Source: Eudorina sp. 2006-703-Eu-15 (taxonomy: Eukaryota > Chlorophyta > Chlorophyceae > Chlamydomonadales > Volvocaceae). Taken from it: a DNA stretch of 64,000 nucleotides. Below, piece after piece: positions 32,306-43,500 of the stretch; position 1 is the stretch's first letter, and each line of letters opens with the position of its first letter. The DNA lies in assembly GCA_003117195.1 (NCBI GenBank), contig BDSI01000003.1, positions 2,199,551 through 2,263,550 on the forward strand, written 5' to 3'. A program made the position numbers and the translations under genes. The notes under the pieces were generated by a model, which saw only the letters and a list, made by a program, of their open reading frames with translations, was not told the origin of the DNA and did no database searches.

Positions 32306-34023
32306 ATGCGACTCACAACCTGTCGCGTCCCGTCGGGTCGTGCCCAGCGGACTTCCTGCCGGCGGCACGGGACACCAACCGTCGACCCGAGGAGGGCACA
32401 AACGCTAAGGTGTCGTTACGAAATCCGGGCAACTGAAACTGCTCCCACGGAATCACCCAGTACCTCAACGGTGAGTCAGCTCCTGGAAACCCCCAAACGA
32501 ACCTCACCTCCCAAGACCTGCCTCACGACAACGCGCTTTCTCCCGGCCCCGCGATTTTGGGGACTCGTCCCAGGCCGACCTCGATGGCGCATGGGAGCTC
32601 CTCCGTGACTTCACTCTGAAGGAGTTTCGCGGCGCGGCGCAAGAGCCGTACCTCAGCTCCCCTGCGAAGCGGCAGCGCCTTCGGGAAGCCCTCCAGGTGA
32701 CCTGCGCGGCGGCGCCCTTCCGTGACTAGCCCGGCAGTGACTAGCCCTTCAGTGTCTAGCCCGGCAGTGACTAGCCCGGCAGTCCAGTTCCGGATCCAAC
32801 CTCCGTACCCCGATCATAATCATGGATCCGAAATCCATATCAATCCTGGCTTCACACCGTCAACCCCCTCTAACGCGCTGCGGCCACCGCCCCAAGCGGG
32901 CCCGCCACCCGTCCTGACACACGGGGCGATCCCACCGTGCGCCCCCGCCCCGGCTGTCCTCCGCAGCTCGCCTTCTCGCGCCCCTACCCGCCCGCCGGCT
33001 GGATGGGGCCCTCGTCCGACGGCGAGGTGCTGCTGGGGGTGGTGGCCAGCGACGTCAAGTTCGCGGCGCGGGCCTACCGGGACTGGTGCGAGGAGCTGGG
33101 GCTGCCGCTGCTGGCCCCCGTGTCGAGAGTGAGTGACGGGCTGTGACCTGTGCGGGTGGGGGCCCCGGCTGACATCCCCTCAGCTGTGAAAAAGGGGGTT
33201 AGCCACACAGCGTGGCTGGGTGCAATACACAGCTACCGCGCGCCCGCAACGCTCTGCTTGGAGTGCGGTGCCGCCCCGCAGCTCCCGGGTGCCCACGGGT
33301 CACGGGTCAGGGGTCTGCAGCGCGTGTCACCGCCAAGGACTGAGGACCGGGCCGGGCCGCGTGTGGCATGTCGGTGGCGTCCATCCAGGGAGGGTGCGTG
33401 GCGGAGCGGTCGGGTTTGTACTGTACGGCCACCAGTGCGGGGTTGGGGAACGACTGCCCCCCCCCCCCCGTGAGCATCCGGATGCGCGGCCGTCGGCTGC
33501 GATGGACGGCCCATCCTCGGCTCGGACCGGAGCAGGGACGGGAGGGGAGACAGAGGGCGGCGGCAGGGTGCGTGCTGCGGGGTGCGTGCTGCAGCGGGCG
33601 GCAGACCGCATCGTCACTTCGTGCATTGACATCTCCGGGTCCTGCGGTGCCGGCTTTCAACGGTGCGGGCTGTGGGTCCCTCCCCTCCGCGTGACGGCGT
33701 GCTGCCGCAGGTTGACGGGGTGAGCAACGCGATGCAGCTTCGAGGGGGCGTGTACCTCAAGTACAACTCGAAGACGCAGGTGAGGGAGGGAAGGGGTGGC
33801 CGGCTGCGCGCAGCTGCCGACGACAGCGTGCACACGAGGGAAGGGGGAGGAGCGTCGCCCCATTGCTGACGCCCCGCCGTGACCCCTGCCGCAGTTGTGC
33901 TACGTGTCGAGGTACGACGGCCGCGACCGGGGCGTGCTGCTGCAGCTCGGCCAGCTGCAGCTGGGGCACTTCCCCCTGGGGTTCTTCGACGAGGCCATGA
34001 CGAAGCCGCCACCGCCCTTCTGA
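32306..34023 (+). CDS. plastid DUF1824 protein
   Basis: Protein of the DUF1824 family, found in cyanobacteria and plastid-bearing eukaryotes; the function is unknown. Five exons: 32306-32470, 32574-32696, 32967-33128, 33711-33779 and 33895-34023. All phases are 0 and give 215 aa. Residues 1-55 are rich in Arg, Ser and Thr with few acidic residues, like a chloroplast transit peptide. The domain follows: WELLRDFTLKEF (about 61-72), an acidic helical segment SDVKFAARAYRDWCEELGL, then the family signature GGVYLKYNSKTQLCYVSRYD, RGVLLQL and GHFPLGFFDEA near the C-terminus. The family usually has GPVYIKFN and GHLPLDLF at these places. The start codon is the first in-frame ATG before the transit-like segment. 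Plastid location is inferred. Confidence 0.85.
32722..32786. repeat. 15-bp tandem repeat (TGACTAGCCCGGCAG)
   Basis: About four units, one variant (TGTCTAGCCCGGCAG), in the DUF1824 gene intron between exons 2 and 3. Confidence 0.9.
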
Positions 34024-34187
34024 GCAGCGCCGGGGGCCTGCCGGGCAGGTGCCCCGTGCCCCGGTGCGGGAGAGACAGTGTGCAGGATCGGTCGCGGGAG
34101 CCCCGCCGGAAGGGTCGGGGGCGCCCCGCCGGAAATACATCACCAGCCAGCCGAGCAAGCGACAGCATGAGACACTGTCATTAACGT

Positions 34188-34256
34188 CATTAATCTGGGC
34201 CGTTGGAACATCCGGTGGGGACCCGGGTCCACCTTGTAACGGTTACATTTACATCA
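34188..34256 (+). repeat. tRNA-like SINE (repeat B), copy in 3' flank
   Basis: ATCTGGGCCGTTGGAACATC, CGGTGGGGACCCGGGTCCAC, CTTGTAACGGTTACATTTAC. It lies about 170 bp after the DUF1824 stop codon in sense orientation and contributes a TGTAA. Confidence 0.65.
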
Positions 34257-34680
34257 TCATTATCATCAAAAGAGAGAGAGAGAGAGAGAGAGCTCTTGCC
34301 GTGCCAGGCCAGGCGAGCGCGTGCGGTGCTTTTTATTTTTCACAGCATGTAAGAGGACGGCGGCGGCCACCCGAGATCCCGCGTCCATCCATGGCAACAG
34401 GCCGCCGTGGTGGGTGTCATGGTGCATGACGGCAGTGTTGCAGAGTACGGGTTCGGCCAAGTGCAGGTGGCTTTGCGTGTAGAGTGGATTGGTGATATGA
34501 CGTGGTTGGAGCGGAGGAGTGTTTGTGACCTGCCGACCTTTCTTCGCCCCCCACCCCAACCGGGGGAGGGGAGGGGGAGAGCCTCCGGAACCCCTCGCAG
34601 TGCAGCTGCACTGCCGTGCAATCGTGTCGCCAGATCTGTCCATGGGGCAGCCTTGCGGCACCCCTTCGCCGCGTTACCTG

Positions 34681-34682
<2 letters not shown>

Positions 34683-34716
<34 letters not shown>

Positions 34717-34722
34717 AGCAGC
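34683..34722. repeat. (CTG)n microsatellite
   Basis: Eleven or so CTG units ending in CTGCAGCAGCTG, which can fold back. It lies in non-coding sequence. Confidence 0.95.
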
Positions 34723-34877
34723 TGCGGTTACTTGCTGCTAACGCGTACGTGTTCCGTCTGCCATAGTTGCGAATAGTGGCGCGAAGGTTCTGAGGGGTGA
34801 GCCAAAAACAGGACAGGCGTATGATATGGTGAAGACACGTGACCAATCTTGTCCGCAGTCCTTGGTAGGGGTTGACG

Positions 34878-34976
34878 AGATGAGGCGCCTACGAGCTACC
34901 GTATCTGGGCCCTTTGGAGCACCCGGTCGGGACACGGGGTCCCCCTTGTAACGGTTACATTACAACCTCTTGTACC
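34878..34976 (+). repeat. tRNA-like SINE (repeat B), copy
   Basis: GATGAGGCGCCTACGAGCTA, CCGTATCTGGGCCCTTTGGA, GCACCCGGTCGGGACACGGG, then CTTGTAACGGTTAC. Near-full-length core, about 0.7 kb from the previous copy. Confidence 0.65.
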
Positions 34977-35843
34977 GACGGGCCGAACCGTGTCTTAACG
35001 ATCTCTTAACGACCAAGCACATACGGCATTACGGCGGCTGCGCTGAATTGAGAGTTACGGTGGACCTGTCCCGGAGGAGGATCAGAGCCACTTCGGCACC
35101 TGGCGCAGGAGGCTTCCCCGTACCCCGGAGCGGACCGCTTGGGCGACCCGATCCAGCCTGGGTCCCGCGAGAGACGCGCTTGAGAGCCCCAAAGCCCGGT
35201 TGCTGCTCCCTTGCGGAATGTTCGCCGGCCGGGGGGGCTTTCCTCCCTCGTGGCGTCGAAAATGCCGCGTGCCACAGTCCGACCTGACCCTCTGCAGTGC
35301 GGGATGGCTTTCATTATTCATTATCTCCCCGTCCGGAATTCCGTTACAGGGTTCGTTCGTTGCATCGTTGGGGGAAAGCGAGGTCGACCCACCCCAGGGC
35401 GGCCGGCGTCCCGACGGAGAGAAAACCCACACGGGCTGGGTCCGTGTCTTTCTTTGCCCTGAACCCCCAAACCCGTAACCCCCCGCACCTGGGGCGCCCT
35501 ACCCGCCGCGAGTGGGGTAACCCCCCGAACCCCAAGAACCCCCAAAACCCTTGGCGAACGGACGACAGACGGGGGATCAGGGGTTCGTCGTTGTTATCCG
35601 CTCTTGCAAAGGCGCCGCCTCCCGACGGGAGCCGCTGGTCCCAGGTGCGAGGGCGCGCCTGACGTGGCGTGCTCACGTACACACCAAGTGCGCGAAGGAC
35701 TTAAGCGCTCGCTGTTGACCCGGGAAGCGCGGGATGTGGGGGTCATCGGTCCTGGGCGGCAACGCCAGCGTGTGTTACTCGGCAGGAGGGGCAGCTGGCA
35801 ACACATGTGTGTTTGTGTTTCACAAGAAGCCCGCCCGAACCAC

Positions 35844-35844
<1 letters not shown>

Positions 35845-35891
<47 letters not shown>
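35845..35891. repeat. (GT)n microsatellite
   Basis: About 23 GT units, flanked by CCCGCCCGAACCACGC, which resembles the GC-rich end of repeat D. Confidence 0.95.
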
Positions 35892-35894
<3 letters not shown>

Positions 35895-36200
35895 CGTGTT
35901 ACATGCGTGACCGGGCCTGACGCTGGCCAAGGGCGGCTAGCATGCCCAGCCCTGACGGAAAAACCGCCGAAGGCACTCTCCGCCGGTGCGGGGGCAGGAG
36001 AGGAGTGTGAGGGGCCGCACCCCCCCCCTTACTTTTTGCTCGACCTGGATAACACGCTAGCTGAAGGGTACGGCAGTAGCTCAATGGAAGAGAGGACTCA
36101 GCCATGCCGTGTCGTCTCCGGCTGGGCCGCCTGCATCCCACTGTGTGGGTACCAGGTGCATGTGCGTGTGCACGTGCGTGTGTGTATGTGTATGGCTGCT

Positions 36201-36260
36201 GTAGTAGGTGAGAGCTGGCAAAGGCATCTCGAGAAGCCTTTGCCAGCTCTCACCTACTAC
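36201..36260. repeat. 60-bp near-perfect palindrome / hairpin
   Basis: Left arm 36201-36225 (GTAGTAGGTGAGAGCTGGCA + AAGGC) is the exact reverse complement of 36236-36260. The 10-bp centre ATCTCGAGAA contains the 8-bp palindrome TCTCGAGA, so only one A/A pair breaks symmetry over 60 bp. No flanking gene explains it. It could be a small-RNA hairpin, a cruciform-forming site or a fold-back artefact. Confidence 0.9.
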
Positions 36261-38301
36261 GGCTGCTCGGTGCTGATGCGTGGACGCTAGAGGTCCCGCA
36301 GGCTCCCGGCCTCTCCGTACAATTCAGGTAACACGAGGACAGGGAACAACATGAAGACATGAGACGTGGGCATCTGTCCTTTCGGCTCTTTCGCCGTCGG
36401 GGTTTCGTGCGGCTGCCTGGGGCTCGACGAGCCTGCTTAGGGGCGGGCCTTTCGGCGAGGTTACAGGGCAACGAGATCGAGGACGTACCGACGGGACGTA
36501 CGTATCAGGATGAAAGACTTCAAGCCTACATGTTGTAGCGCTTCGTGTTGGACCCAGAAACGATGATGTAGCAAAGAGAGATTTCTGTTGGTGGGTGGGG
36601 GCACTCGCGAATGCGGCGAGACAGCGGGGTGCCAGGAGGGAGGGGATAGACCGGTTTCCCTGAAAAAATGGAATCATGCACTCCGATATTTCATCGCAAT
36701 ATTTATATTGATGTAAAAATACATTGTATTGTTGCAGTTGCGTTGCACCGCCGCGGCGAGTTCTCTCTTTGAAGATGCTCCCGAGGACATGCGTTTTGTC
36801 GTGTCTTGTCATACGGTAATGCATGTCGCTTAGGGTCGCTTAAGCTCAGAGCGCGTGTCACGAAAACGAAATTTGATCTCACAAACTACATTTTTTATGG
36901 AGCTGACCGCGGAATTTTAAGCTGCGAAGATAACGCGGAAGACGGAACCGCGAAGGTTGGCATCTGCCGCATGCGCAGGCTCTTCGACACATGCGACGTC
37001 AATGGCCGACGAACCATTGCCCACATATGCGATGCGTTTTATTGAATCACTTGCGTCCACTAGAGGATTCGCATCTGCGTGTTGGGCCCTAATCAGGCTA
37101 CCGCGCTGGACGGCACGCCCGACTGTTTTGTTAGGTTTTGGGGTGCCAAGCTTTGCCGTCTTGTAAATTATAGATTTTAATATATGTGATATCTTTATGT
37201 AAGTATTATATTATAGCTGTACCTGAGGCCCTGGCAATTGAAACGACCCTTTGAGTAGATTTGTCAGCTACAGCGGGAGCTCTTTGTCTTCACACATCAT
37301 ATTTGATCAGACTTCATTTATACATTACATGCATATGTGGTAAATATTTCTGTTCCTACCCTTAGTGAGCCGTCTGATGGATCTTGCGACCTCATGGGCC
37401 TAAGTGTTAGTAACCAACGAACTAACCGCTCTGGGCTAGGATACGAGGCGTTTGGTATTTCTCGATCCGTACCGCAATGTTTTAGCAGCTTGCCATCAAC
37501 AATTGCCCGCTCCCAGCTATCTTGTATCCATATATTAACTGGGCTTGCGAGTGCCAAACAACGCTTCTACCACATAGCCTCCATACCACCTTTAGCAGCA
37601 GCATCAGCATATAGATACCGCCATTTGTTTTGCTCTCTACGACCTGTTTTGAATCGGTTACGGAACCTCAGGTCGGAGAGAAGCACCGAAACCGTCGTAA
37701 ATCTAGCGCCAAGACAAAAGGGCTCAAGAAATACATTCACTGCACAAGCAACTTGAGCTGCAATTTATAAGGAGGCCACCACACGTTTGCGCAGGTGAGG
37801 CTGGAGACGAAAAGCTCCTTGTCGTCACGTTTCTAGGCCTTGCCCTGGCCCCAACACGCCAGCCCGTTTTTGCCTGTGGTTCCTTTAACTAATTGGGTGC
37901 TCAATTCTGCTGTGCGACGGCGCTGGCGACGCACGAACCTGCGCAGGTAGTGAGGCGGGCTCTTTCCGAGGACTTCATGCCGGCATAAGGACTACGTCAA
38001 TCCTCGATTCTGGGCGCGACTGCTCTACGTCTTCAACATACGCGATACATCTCATTTTGCTCTTTCATAGGGAAGCTCTTGCGGCGACGTCTACGCTGAA
38101 CTAGCCAGGTGCGGAAGAGCGCGTTCCCCAGCGGCATCTGCTTTACCGCAATACCTTGGGCGCCTGCAAAAGAGACCCTGAAGAAGGCTTGCATCTGGGC
38201 AAGCCGGCCTCATCAAGCCACACCACAAGCAACCGCCCCAACAACGAACCTCGAGCCCTTTCGTATTTCGCTGCCGCGACGCTTGTTCCTGCAGGAATCA
38301 A

Positions 38302-38310
38302 AGTATAAAA
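38302..38310 (+). promoter_or_regulatory. TATA box of RRM gene
   Basis: AGTATAAAA lies 46 bp upstream of the chosen ATG at 38356, the best TATA box in the window, which supports that start. Confidence 0.6.
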
Positions 38311-38355
38311 TCTTATTTGGGTTCCACTCCTTCAATTGACGAAAAGAAGGCCGCC

Positions 38356-39544
38356 ATGCTGCGTCGTCCGGATCTCTGCGGCTCGGGCGCTTCCTCGTCG
38401 GCTTTCCCGCTGCTGGCTGCTGCTGCGCACCCGGCCGGAGCCGTCGAGCTGTGCGACGCCTATGGCGGCAGCATCGCTTTTGGCGCCGATAAGCAGCCTG
38501 TTTGCGGCCAGGATGGGCTTTCCGGCGGCAGCACGTGCGGCTACGGAGGCTGCCTTTCCGGCAGCGTGCCCAGCCGCCACCTCCTCGTCTCGAACCTCAA
38601 CTGGGCCGCCGACCGGCGCGCGGTCAAACAGCTGTTCGGGTGAGTCGCCCTCAGACGCCCGAGTGCATTGAAACCCTAGGCACGAAGTGGGTCGGGGGCC
38701 GCACTCGGAGCGGATCTTTGTGTTGTAGGTATTGAAGGGCACGCCACGTACTAAGTGTATTGGAAAGCCGCAACGTCGCGTATGGCATGCTGCAGCAAGT
38801 GTGCGGTTTCCTTGTCGCTGCGGCCATCCCCCCTTCGCGTTCTTTGGCTGGAAATATGTCTGTGTGTCGTGCGTCGCCCCGTGCCTGCCTGCCTGCCGCC
38901 GCCCGCCCTCTCGCAGGTGCTTCGGGCCGCTTGATGCCGTACAGATGATCCCGGAGCAGGGCGCCGCAGTGCTCACCTACGCGTCCGCAACGGTATGTAC
39001 GGCATCACGGCATCGCGGCAGCTGTCGTTCGAGTCCCCCTGCCGCGTGAATGAACGACACAACCACCACCTGTGTTTTGTTCGGGCCGGACGCATCGCGG
39101 CACCATGCGACCAAATCCAAATCCGATTGACCCATGATCCATCCAACTCGATCCATCCAACTCCAGTCCATGTGGGCATGTCGTACATGTGCGAAAGGCG
39201 GCAGGGCCACCGCTATCTGCCGCTGCCGTCCGCGTTCTGCGCACCCGCCATCTAGGACATCTAGGACCTGTTTCCGCACTTGGCAGCACGTGTCCCCAAG
39301 CCAGCCAGGCAGCCAGCCAGCCTGCTGCTTACTGCATGAACCCTCTACTCTCAGATGCCCGACGACCTAGCGAGCCTTCGCCCCACTCCGCCGAATGACC
39401 CCGCCGAACCCCGCCACACTGCCACCCGCAGAACGCCGAGGCCGCCAAAGCCTCCCTGTCCGACATGGCGATCGCGGTGCTCACGGGCGGTCGACAGCTG
39501 CTCATCTCCTTCCTACACCCCGACCCCACCGCCGCCGCCGCCCT

Positions 39545-39575
<31 letters not shown>

Positions 39576-42500
39576 TCCGCCGCCCCGGCCAGCATCCTCA
39601 ACACCGCCACCGCCTGCGACAGCTGGCCGGCGGCGCTGTCCGAGGCCGCGCCGCGCGGGCGCCCCTCCGGCGGCTTCGACGACACCGGCAGCGACAGCGG
39701 CCGTACGAGTACGACAAGCAGCCGTCACGAGAGCGACGACGCCGCGACGCTGACGGAGACGATGACCTCGTGGCGGAGCGTCCGCCGCAACGGCAGCAGC
39801 GCCACGAGCACCTCCCTGGACGTGTCGGATTGCGACGCCGCCGACGTGTACGGCAGTGGCGGCCTGATGACGCCCCACTGCGGCGCCGGCGCGACGCTCT
39901 GGCTGGGAAACCTGGACCTGGCCACGGATCGGTGCGAGCTCGAGGCCCTTCTGATGTGAGTACGGCGTCAGCACGTTCGCACGAAATGTCGTACCGCAAT
40001 ATCCCGCCGTTCGTTTTTACGGAGGAGACGGGCGGCGGGAGATATGCATGCATTGCGGGGCGGACTCTTATCGCACTGCGCGCTCGTTGTTTTTGGATTG
40101 GCTGCAGTCCTGACCTTCCCTCCGCCTGCCGCCGCCTCCGCCTCCGCCGCCTCCGCCGCCTCCGCCTCCGCCGCCTCCGCCTCCGCCGCCTCCGCCTCCG
40201 CCGCCTCCGCCTCCGCCTCCGCCGCCTCCGCCGCCTCCGCCTCCGCCGCCTCCGCCTCCGCCGCCTCCGCCTCCGCCGCCTCCGCCGCCGCGGCCCGCGT
40301 GATCGTCCGCAGGCCGTTCGGTCCTCTCGACGGCTTGTGTTTCTTCCCCGACCGCGGCGTCGCCTTCGCCAACTTCCTGTCGGCCGAGGACGCGGCCGCC
40401 GCCAAGGTGGCTCTCGACGGCCGCCTCGCGCCGCTGCTGCCGGGCAACCGGCCGCTGCGAGTGGAGTTCCAACATGCCCAAGAGCTCCGAAACCTGTGCC
40501 CGGCGCTGGACGAGCGCCTTCCCCAAGCCGGTGAGTACTGTGACGAATGCTCGTACGTCTTGCCGTACTTGGACGAGCGCGCGCCGCCGCGGCCTTCTAC
40601 TTCTTAGGGTCGTGTGGCTCAGCAGGAACGACGTGTACGGCCTGACCTGACGACCCGTGGGTCCGCCCTCTTGCCGCCGCGCAGGCGCCCCGAGCTGCAC
40701 CCGGATCTCGCACACCCAGGCCGCCGTCAACGCCGTCACTGACCTCGTACAGCTGCCCCCGGCCAACGCCGCGCCGCTTGTGGGCGGCTCCCACCCGAAC
40801 GGCGTCATCAGCAGGACGAACAGCGGCCGCAGCTCCAGCTCCGTCACCAGCAGCTTCGCCGCCGCCGCCGCGCCCGGCCCCATCGCGGGATTCGCCGCCG
40901 CCGCCGCCGCGCCGGTCGTCAACACGGATGACGTCATCCCGGCGCCGCTCGCGATGCCGCCGGTGCCTTTGGTGCCGGCGGCGCCGGCGGCGCCCGCGTC
41001 GGACGTGCCCAGCCGCCACCTGTGGCTCGGCAACATCCTGCAGAACGTGGATCGGCAGGCCGTGGAGATGACGTTCAGGTACGGCGGGGAGGTCCGTGTC
41101 GTCCTGCCGTACCCGTGTGTTTTCCTAGGGTTTTCTGTCGTACTACCATCGGTGGCCAACAGATGGACGTCCGCTGCGGTGGACAGACTTGCTGATTTTG
41201 TCGTACCTTTTTCGTACCTTTCACATGGCCCTCCCTCACCCATTCGCTTGCGCGCGTGTGTGTGCTGTGATTTCCCCTGTCGTACACGCAGCCGCTTCGG
41301 CGCCCTAGAGTCCACGCGGATCTTCCCGGACAAGCACTTCGCCTTCGTCAACTATCTGTCCCTCGAGGTGAGCCGAGGAGCGACTAAAGGGTGTACCGAG
41401 TCTGTGTTGCTATCAAGCGGTGCCCGTGTGCCCGTGTGTGTAATGAGAAACCCGCCCAGAACCGCCCAAGCGACTTACCATCGCCCGTGTGCGTGTTCCC
41501 CTCTCCCCGCCGCCCTCTCAGAACGCCGTGGCTGCCCGGGCCGCCCTCCGCGGCCAGACCGTACCCGTCCTGTCAGGAGCTCGGGCCCTGGAGGTCCGCT
41601 TCCAACACCGTCGGCCCTGCCAGGCGGGACCCGCGGGGCAACCCGCGTCGGAGGCGGGACCCGCCGCCGCCGCCGCCGCCGCCACCGCGGGACGGTCGCC
41701 CTCGGAGCTGTCACAGCGGGCCAGCTGCAGCTCGCACGCGGACTCTGACGGCAGCGACGGCTCCTCCTCGTCGGGCAGCGGCAGCGGCAGCGCCGCGGCG
41801 GAGCAGCAGAAGCGCGGCAGCGTCGGCGGCGGCGCAGTCGACGGCGCGGCGGGTGCCGCCGCGGCGGGTCACGGCGCGGCGGCCGGCGGCGGCGGCGGTT
41901 CGTCGTACGACCTGGAGCCTTGCCGGCACCTGTGGCTGGGCAACGTGCTGTCCAGCGCCAAGCAGCAGGACCTCGAGGCCGTCTTCTCGTGAGTCGGAGT
42001 CTGGAATGCGGCCGCTAGCGTCGTTTGTTCGTTTGTTAGTGTGCTCCTCAAACTGTGCATGGTTTTCCCTCGGGTAGGGTGAACGGCCTTACATACCTGT
42101 GGTGCTGTCGAGGGGGAAAGGTCGAGTAACCGGCTGGGTCGCTCAATCGGTTGCCGGCACTTGCAGCTCCGGATTATCACAGTTTAGGGTACTTGCTGCT
42201 CTTTCGGTATTGCTGGCTCCGTCGATGATTTTTGAGATGGAAAATGGACCCCGCGCGGGGCGATCCGGTGTGGTGCTGGCTTTATACTGGTACTTAAGAG
42301 TTGCTTCCCGCGGCTGCCGGCCTGGATGCGGTTTGGCTCGGTGGGCCCTCAGGCGCTTCGGGCCGGTGGAGTCGGTGCGCATCTTCCCCGCCAAGAACTA
42401 CGCCTTCGTCAATTTCAAGGCGCCGCAGGGCGCGGAGGCCGCCAAGTTGGCCCTGGGCGGGAGGCCGGTGCCCAGCCTGTCCGGGAACAGCCCGCTGCTG

Positions 42501-43500
42501 CTGCGTTACAAGCGAGTGCCCGCGGACACGTGAGTGGGGGTTAACCGTTGGGCCGTTGACCATTGGACCGTTGACCGGAGGGGTGCTGCGGGTATTTCGG
42601 TATGCTCACGATTTTGAATATTTGGTGCCAAGCTCACGGCTTGGTAGACGTGGATTGTAGCTGTGCAACGTTTGTGGAACGCTTGCGAGAACCTGTACCG
42701 TGTTGTACGGCAGCAGATGCGTGCTGAACACTGCCGTACTGATATGCCGCCGCCGCCGCCGCCGTGTACGCTCACCCACCCTCAGGTCCCTGCTCGGTCC
42801 CCGCCACGCCTGGGGCGCCGCCGCCGCTGACGCCGCCACCGCCGGACTCCTGCCGTGGCTGATGCTGCTACAGCCAGGAGCCGCCGCCGCGGCTGGCGGC
42901 CTCACCCCCGAGCTCGCCGCCGAGTTGTGCGCCGGCAACGGCGCCGCCACCGCCGCCGCCGCCGCGGCGCTGGCGTCGCGCTCCGGCGACGCCGCGGGCG
43001 CGCTGAACGACCTCGCAAACACCATCCTCTTGCAAGCCCTCGCCGCCAACAGCCCGGCGTGCCTGGGCGGCCTGGCCGCCAGCTCACAAGCTGCGTTGAT
43101 GCAGGGCCTCGCCTACTCCGGAATGCCGCCCGCCGCCGCCGCCGCCGCCGCCGCGCAGCCGCTGTGGGGCGCAGCCATGGGACCGTACGGCGCGTCCTGT
43201 GGTCCGCTCGGCGGAGGCTACTGCCGCCCCAACGACGCCGCCGCCGACGCCGCCATGGCGCAGATGTGGTGGTGCGGTCCGAACGCGGCAGCGACGGTTG
43301 GGGAGGGCCGTATGGCGGTTGGGTCGGGCTTGTCGCCTGCTACAGCCCTGGCCACGGAGCAGGCGTTCCTCGACAGCATGGCTACTGCCGGTGTCCTGGC
43401 GCCGCAGGGAGTGCCCCCGGAGGCGCCGTCGGGGCAGCAGGATATGGGTGCGCTGCTGTCGGCTATGCTGCTGTCGCAGGCGCACGGCCATGCGCAGTGA
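38356..43500 (+). CDS. four-RRM FPA/Spen-like RNA-binding protein
   Basis: Predicted RNA-binding protein with four divergent RRMs of the type in plant FPA and Spen proteins, which act in nuclear RNA processing. Nine exons: 38356-38639, 38917-38992, 39432-39955, 40313-40530, 40685-41078, 41292-41367, 41522-41988, 42353-42529 and 42786-43500. Phases fit and give 976 aa. Each RRM has the RNP2 form (R)HLWLGN (LLVSNLN in the first) and the RNP1 region, for example KHFAFVNY and KNYAFVNF. RRMs start near residues 74, 272, 476 and 656. RRMs 2-4 also share a LSGNxPLxVxF-type ending (LLPGNRPLRVEFQ, LSGARALEVRFQ, LSGNSPLLLRY). Linkers are rich in Ala, Ser and Gly; the last 238 residues are Ala/Gly/Met-rich, and I see no SPOC domain. 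RRM1 is least canonical and may not bind RNA. Confidence 0.85.
39530..39600. repeat. (GCC)n tract coding for polyalanine
   Basis: A GCC-rich run inside exon 3 of the RRM gene, encoding an Ala tract with two Thr. It lies between RRM1 and RRM2, so it lengthens a linker. Confidence 0.85.
40126..40302. repeat. (CCGCCTCCGCCT)n array adjoining an exon
   Basis: Trinucleotide-like CCG/CCT array of about 175 bp in the intron just before exon 4 of the RRM gene (exon start 40313). It gives long open Ala/Ser or Gly/Glu frames on both strands that are not genes. Confidence 0.95.

Larger units (their letters stand above)
34024..38355. other. 4.3-kb stretch without a recognised gene
   Basis: Both strands were read for exon chains; none with family similarity was found. 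It contains two repeat B copies, a CTG run, a GT run, a 60-bp palindrome and a clearly more A/T-rich part from about 36.65 to 37.8 kb. The left end is 3' flank of the DUF1824 gene (TGTAA at 34235 inside repeat B and at 34347). The right end is promoter of the RRM gene. Confidence 0.55.

Noticed and set aside
37337..37756. 139-residue plus-strand open frame in the A/T-rich region
   Set aside because: No recognisable domain, no splice partners, and codon use unlike the GC-rich genes around it.
40068..41351. 427-residue minus-strand open frame ending in polyglycine
   Set aside because: Produced by the CCG/CCT array at 40126-40302 and the antisense of RRM gene exons.
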